Assembly (NCBI GenBank): GCA_963678775.2 | Contig: CAXXGR010000007.1 | Span: forward strand, 62,001 to 126,000 | Direction of reading: 5' to 3' | Length of the DNA stretch: 64,000 nucleotides | Source: JBFHIJ01 sp963678775 | GTDB lineage: Bacteria; Bacteroidota; Ignavibacteria; Kapaibacteriales; UBA2268 | In this document: piece after piece, positions 61,582 through 64,000 of the stretch | Numbering within the stretch: position 1 is the stretch's first letter | Layout: each line of letters begins with the position of its first letter | The notes under the pieces: model-generated | Databases searched by the model: none | What the model saw: the letters and a program-made list of their open reading frames with translations, nothing else | What the model was told of the DNA's origin: nothing | Position numbers and translations under genes: made by a program

Positions 61582-62759
61582 TGAAATATGTGTTTTTTAT
61601 ATTAACATCTATTCTTGTTTCATGCTCGCCACAAACTGAAGAGCCAGCTGAACTTGAGTACATTTCAATTAGGATTGAAAAGGAACTCAAGAAAATTAAC
61701 GCATCTTTAAAGGAATATGCTCAAGAGTATGATGGAAAGCATGATAGTAATAATATAACTGACTTATTGGAAAACATATGTAAGTCTGACTATAACATTC
61801 GTGCTGCAAGTTTTGTAGATTGTAATGGTGTTTTGATGTACAGCCTTCCGTCGATGAGTGATGTTTATGGTCTTGATATATCCTATCAGGAACATGTGCA
61901 GTACGTACTGAAAAATAAGAAACCTGTTTTAAGCAAGCAGTTTCGAGCAGTGCAAGGATTTAATGCTATTACTATAGATCAGCCTGTCATCAAATCTGAC
62001 ACACTCAATAGTATATTTGCAGTGCTGTTATCTCCTCAGTATATGTTTGATGAAATAATTAAGGATTATCCAAACTTAGACTCCTGTGATGTATGGGTAA
62101 TTGAAAAAGATGGTACTATTATCTATGATAGCGATATCGAAGAAATAGGGCGAAATATTTACCAAGATCAAGAATATAAGAAATTGAGTCATTTTGATTT
62201 GTTAATAGACTCTATTGACAATTTAGAGAAAGGAGTAATTACTTATAGTCCTAAAGAGAGTTGTCGACACAAAGTAGCTTGGGAAACATATTCATATCTT
62301 AATATGGAATGGATAATAGTTTTGGAATTTCCTATAGATAAGCCAATTATAAGACGAATACCGTCAGAATTAGGCATAAGGAACTCTGAAGAGTCGCTTA
62401 TTGAGCTGAGTGAAAATGAATTGTTTCAATCTTTTCTTTGGAATGATGATCAACAAAGCGTCCAAGAGATGATGAAAAACTTTTACGATTATTGTCCCGG
62501 CATATTCTCTATTCAATGGATTGACTCAAACGCAGTGAACAGATGTGGTTTTCCTATGCACAATGTCAACTATTTAGGTTATCAAGGAAACACCAAGTCT
62601 TTGAATCCTAATATTTTAAATGCAATCTCAAAAAAATCAATACAGGAGTTTGATGAATATATTGCTAATGATTATATCGCAAGCTTTTACACCGTACCTG
62701 TCTACTATGAAAATAAGTATTTAGGCTTAATTTACTACAACAAACTTAGTGTTAAATAG
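61581..62759 (+). CDS. Lipoprotein with Cache-like sensor domains
   Basis: 392 residues from the ATG at 61581, which overlaps the dusB stop (TGATG); an ATG five codons earlier is possible. Signal peptide with lipobox ILVSC, so lipid-anchored. The body has two Cache-like units: AASFVDCNGVLMYSLPS then ISYQEHVQYVLKNKKPVLSKQF and IFAVLLSPQYMFDEII, and later VWVIEKDGTIIYDSDIEEIGRNI. Cache domains bind small ligands outside the cell and are normally joined to a kinase or chemoreceptor. No output domain is present. The 3' end overlaps priA by 8 bp on the other strand. Confidence 0.68.
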   Translation: MKYVFFILTSILVSCSPQTEEPAELEYISIRIEKELKKINASLKEYAQEYDGKHDSNNITDLLENICKSDYNIRAASFVDCNGVLMYSLPSMSDVYGLDISYQEHVQYVLKNKKPVLSKQFRAVQGFNAITIDQPVIKSDTLNSIFAVLLSPQYMFDEIIKDYPNLDSCDVWVIEKDGTIIYDSDIEEIGRNIYQDQEYKKLSHFDLLIDSIDNLEKGVITYSPKESCRHKVAWETYSYLNMEWIIVLEFPIDKPIIRRIPSELGIRNSEESLIELSENELFQSFLWNDDQQSVQEMMKNFYDYCPGIFSIQWIDSNAVNRCGFPMHNVNYLGYQGNTKSLNPNILNAISKKSIQEFDEYIANDYIASFYTVPVYYENKYLGLIYYNKLSVK

Positions 62760-64000
62760 AAGAGTAAGAGTCAATATCGATTTTAATAGCAAAATCGTTT
62801 TTATTTGTTAGTTTGTCAAATTCTTTCTGAGCTAAAGACAGATAGTAATTTAAATATTTGCCTGCCTGGTCTGTTTGTTTATTATTTTTGATTACAGTTA
62901 TAAATCTAAACTTATTTCTTATTTTAAAAAGTTGTGCTTCATTTGGCCCCATCACTTCTATGTATTGTGGATTGAGAGGTATAAGGGAAGTGAATTTTAA
63001 TGCTAATAGTTTAGTTATATCAGCATCGGTTCCACTAAACTCGATAGTAACAAATCTGAAAAAAGGTGGATAATCAGCATCCATTCTTTTTTTGAGCTCT
63101 TCTTTGTAAAAATCAATATATTGGCCATTGGTTGTATGGTTAATTGCCGGATAATCAGGATGTGCACTTTGGATTATTACTTTGCCTTTGAGTTTCCCTC
63201 CACGTCCGGCTCTGCCTGCTACCTGAGTTAATAATTGGTAGGTTTTTTCAGAACTTCTAAAGTCCGGTATTAGTAGTTGGCTGTCAGCATTGATTATGCC
63301 TACTAAAGATACTCTGTCAAAGTCCAAGCCCTTAGCTACCATTTGAGTACCAATCAAAATGTCAGTTTTGCCACTGGCAAAATCAGTCAGCATGGTTCTA
63401 TGAATACCTTTTTTTTGAGTTGTGTCCAAATCCATACGCTGAATGCCGGGTTCTAATCCGTAATCCTTAAGCAGTATATGTAATTCTTCTTCGATTTTTT
63501 GAGTCCCACTTCCTACTTCTTCGATTTTAGTTGATCCACATACATCACAAGCTTTAGGCACGTAGATTGTATGTCCGCAGTAGTGACATCTAAGCTGATT
63601 TTTAGTTTTATGATAAGTCAAAGGCAAGTCGCAGTTTTGGCAATATGGTACGTGACCGCAGTCAAAGCATTCTAGCATATTGCTATAACCTCGCCTGTTT
63701 TGGAATAAAATAATACCTTCTTTTTTCTTAACTCTACTTATAATTTGCTCGAATAGAAAATCGGAGAAAACACCTGTAACTTTATTATTTTTTCGAGCAT
63801 TTAGCATATCTACAATTTCGATTTCCGGCAGCTCTGCACCGTCAGCTCTTCTTTTTATTTCCAGTAGCTTATACTTACCTTGTTTGGCATTATAATAGCT
63901 TTCTATAGATGGAGTTGCCGAACCTAAAATCAAAGTTGCATTTTCTAATTTGCCCCTAACAGCTGCCATATCGCGTGCATTATAGCGAGGATTTTTACTG
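62752..64000 (-). CDS. priA: Primosomal helicase PriA, C-terminal part (runs off the right edge)
   Basis: 416 codons are seen; the gene continues past 64000. The visible frame opens SKNPRYNARDMAAVRGKLEN, helicase motif IV-like ILGSATPS, then the zinc cluster CFDCGHVPYCQNC and CHYCGHTIYVPKACDVC, and motifs V-VI (GTQMVAKGLDF, QVAGRAGRGGK). PriA restarts stalled replication forks. An internal ATG at 63969 is not the true start. It converges on, and overlaps, the Cache lipoprotein gene by 8 bp. Confidence 0.95.
   Translation of the reverse strand, partial: SKNPRYNARDMAAVRGKLENATLILGSATPSIESYYNAKQGKYKLLEIKRRADGAELPEIEIVDMLNARKNNKVTGVFSDFLFEQIISRVKKKEGIILFQNRRGYSNMLECFDCGHVPYCQNCDLPLTYHKTKNQLRCHYCGHTIYVPKACDVCGSTKIEEVGSGTQKIEEELHILLKDYGLEPGIQRMDLDTTQKKGIHRTMLTDFASGKTDILIGTQMVAKGLDFDRVSLVGIINADSQLLIPDFRSSEKTYQLLTQVAGRAGRGGKLKGKVIIQSAHPDYPAINHTTNGQYIDFYKEELKKRMDADYPPFFRFVTIEFSGTDADITKLLALKFTSLIPLNPQYIEVMGPNEAQLFKIRNKFRFITVIKNNKQTDQAGKYLNYYLSLAQKEFDKLTNKNDFAIKIDIDSYSSI

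Noticed and set aside
1..64000. CRISPR arrays, insertion sequences, prophage genes and integrases
   Set aside because: I looked for regular direct repeats, transposase motifs and terminal inverted repeats and saw none in this window.

Overview
The window is AT-rich DNA from a Gram-negative, flagellated bacterium of the Bacteroidota/Chlorobiota side of the FCB group; Ignavibacteria- or Kapabacteria-like is my best guess, but the phylum is inferred. Four observations support it. Two secreted enzymes end in type IX secretion sorting tails (GH51 glycosidase at 15026 and M1 peptidase at 19899), and a PorV/PorQ-like protein lies at 53928. The stable-RNA promoters have the Bacteroidetes form TTG-N20-TAnnTTTG. 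DUF4252 sits with an ECF sigma factor. P- and L-ring flagellar genes (flgI, flgH) require an outer membrane. Shine-Dalgarno sites are present at some genes (flgG, flgN, flgK, flgL), and TTG starts recur.

Layout. 1-3264 (+): end of an MlaC-like lipid carrier, an RND/MMPL lipid exporter and a TetR regulator. 3327-12346 (-): a long run with rng, dxr, rseP, surE, a small DUF3391-like protein, an HDOD protein and two histidine kinases (one with a receiver domain). 12438-13337: two identical 95-nt SRP RNA genes (-) 530 bp apart, and tRNA-Arg(TCT) (+). 13632-27014: POT-like transporter, GH51 enzyme, Sm-like/beta-barrel protein, ECF sigma/anti-sigma/DUF4252 operon, M1 peptidase, aldo-keto reductase, FliK-like candidate, DUF2141 and speA. 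27001-30739 (-): TPR protein, WYL regulator and a prenyltransferase-fold protein. 31014-33435 (+): SRPBCC-metallo-beta-lactamase fusion and an Fsr-like transporter.

33649-39311 is the most accessory-looking part: an SF1 helicase with a nuclease-like tail, then an OLD-type ATPase/TOPRIM gene followed at once by an Abi_C protein with a HEPN RNase motif. This is a candidate anti-phage module. Next comes a flagellar operon (39639-49040): a small unknown, flgF, flgG, flgA, flgH, flgI, flgJ with a lytic transglycosylase domain, flgN, a four-helix-bundle protein of the 23S-IVP family, flgK, flgL and motA. No motB is present.

49059-64000: an outer-membrane protein, a DUF255 thioredoxin-like protein, a second Sm-like/barrel paralogue, then a minus-strand run (NUDIX, parA, parB, thioesterase, PorQ-like, DksA-like, DUF6485) with a 26-bp perfect palindrome upstream. 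Beyond it are a two-domain secreted gene split by a -1 frame change, a glyoxalase-family protein, an alkyladenine glycosylase, dusB, a Cache-domain lipoprotein, and the C-terminal part of priA running off the right edge.

All calls come from reading the sequence and recalled family patterns. No database search or folding program was run.
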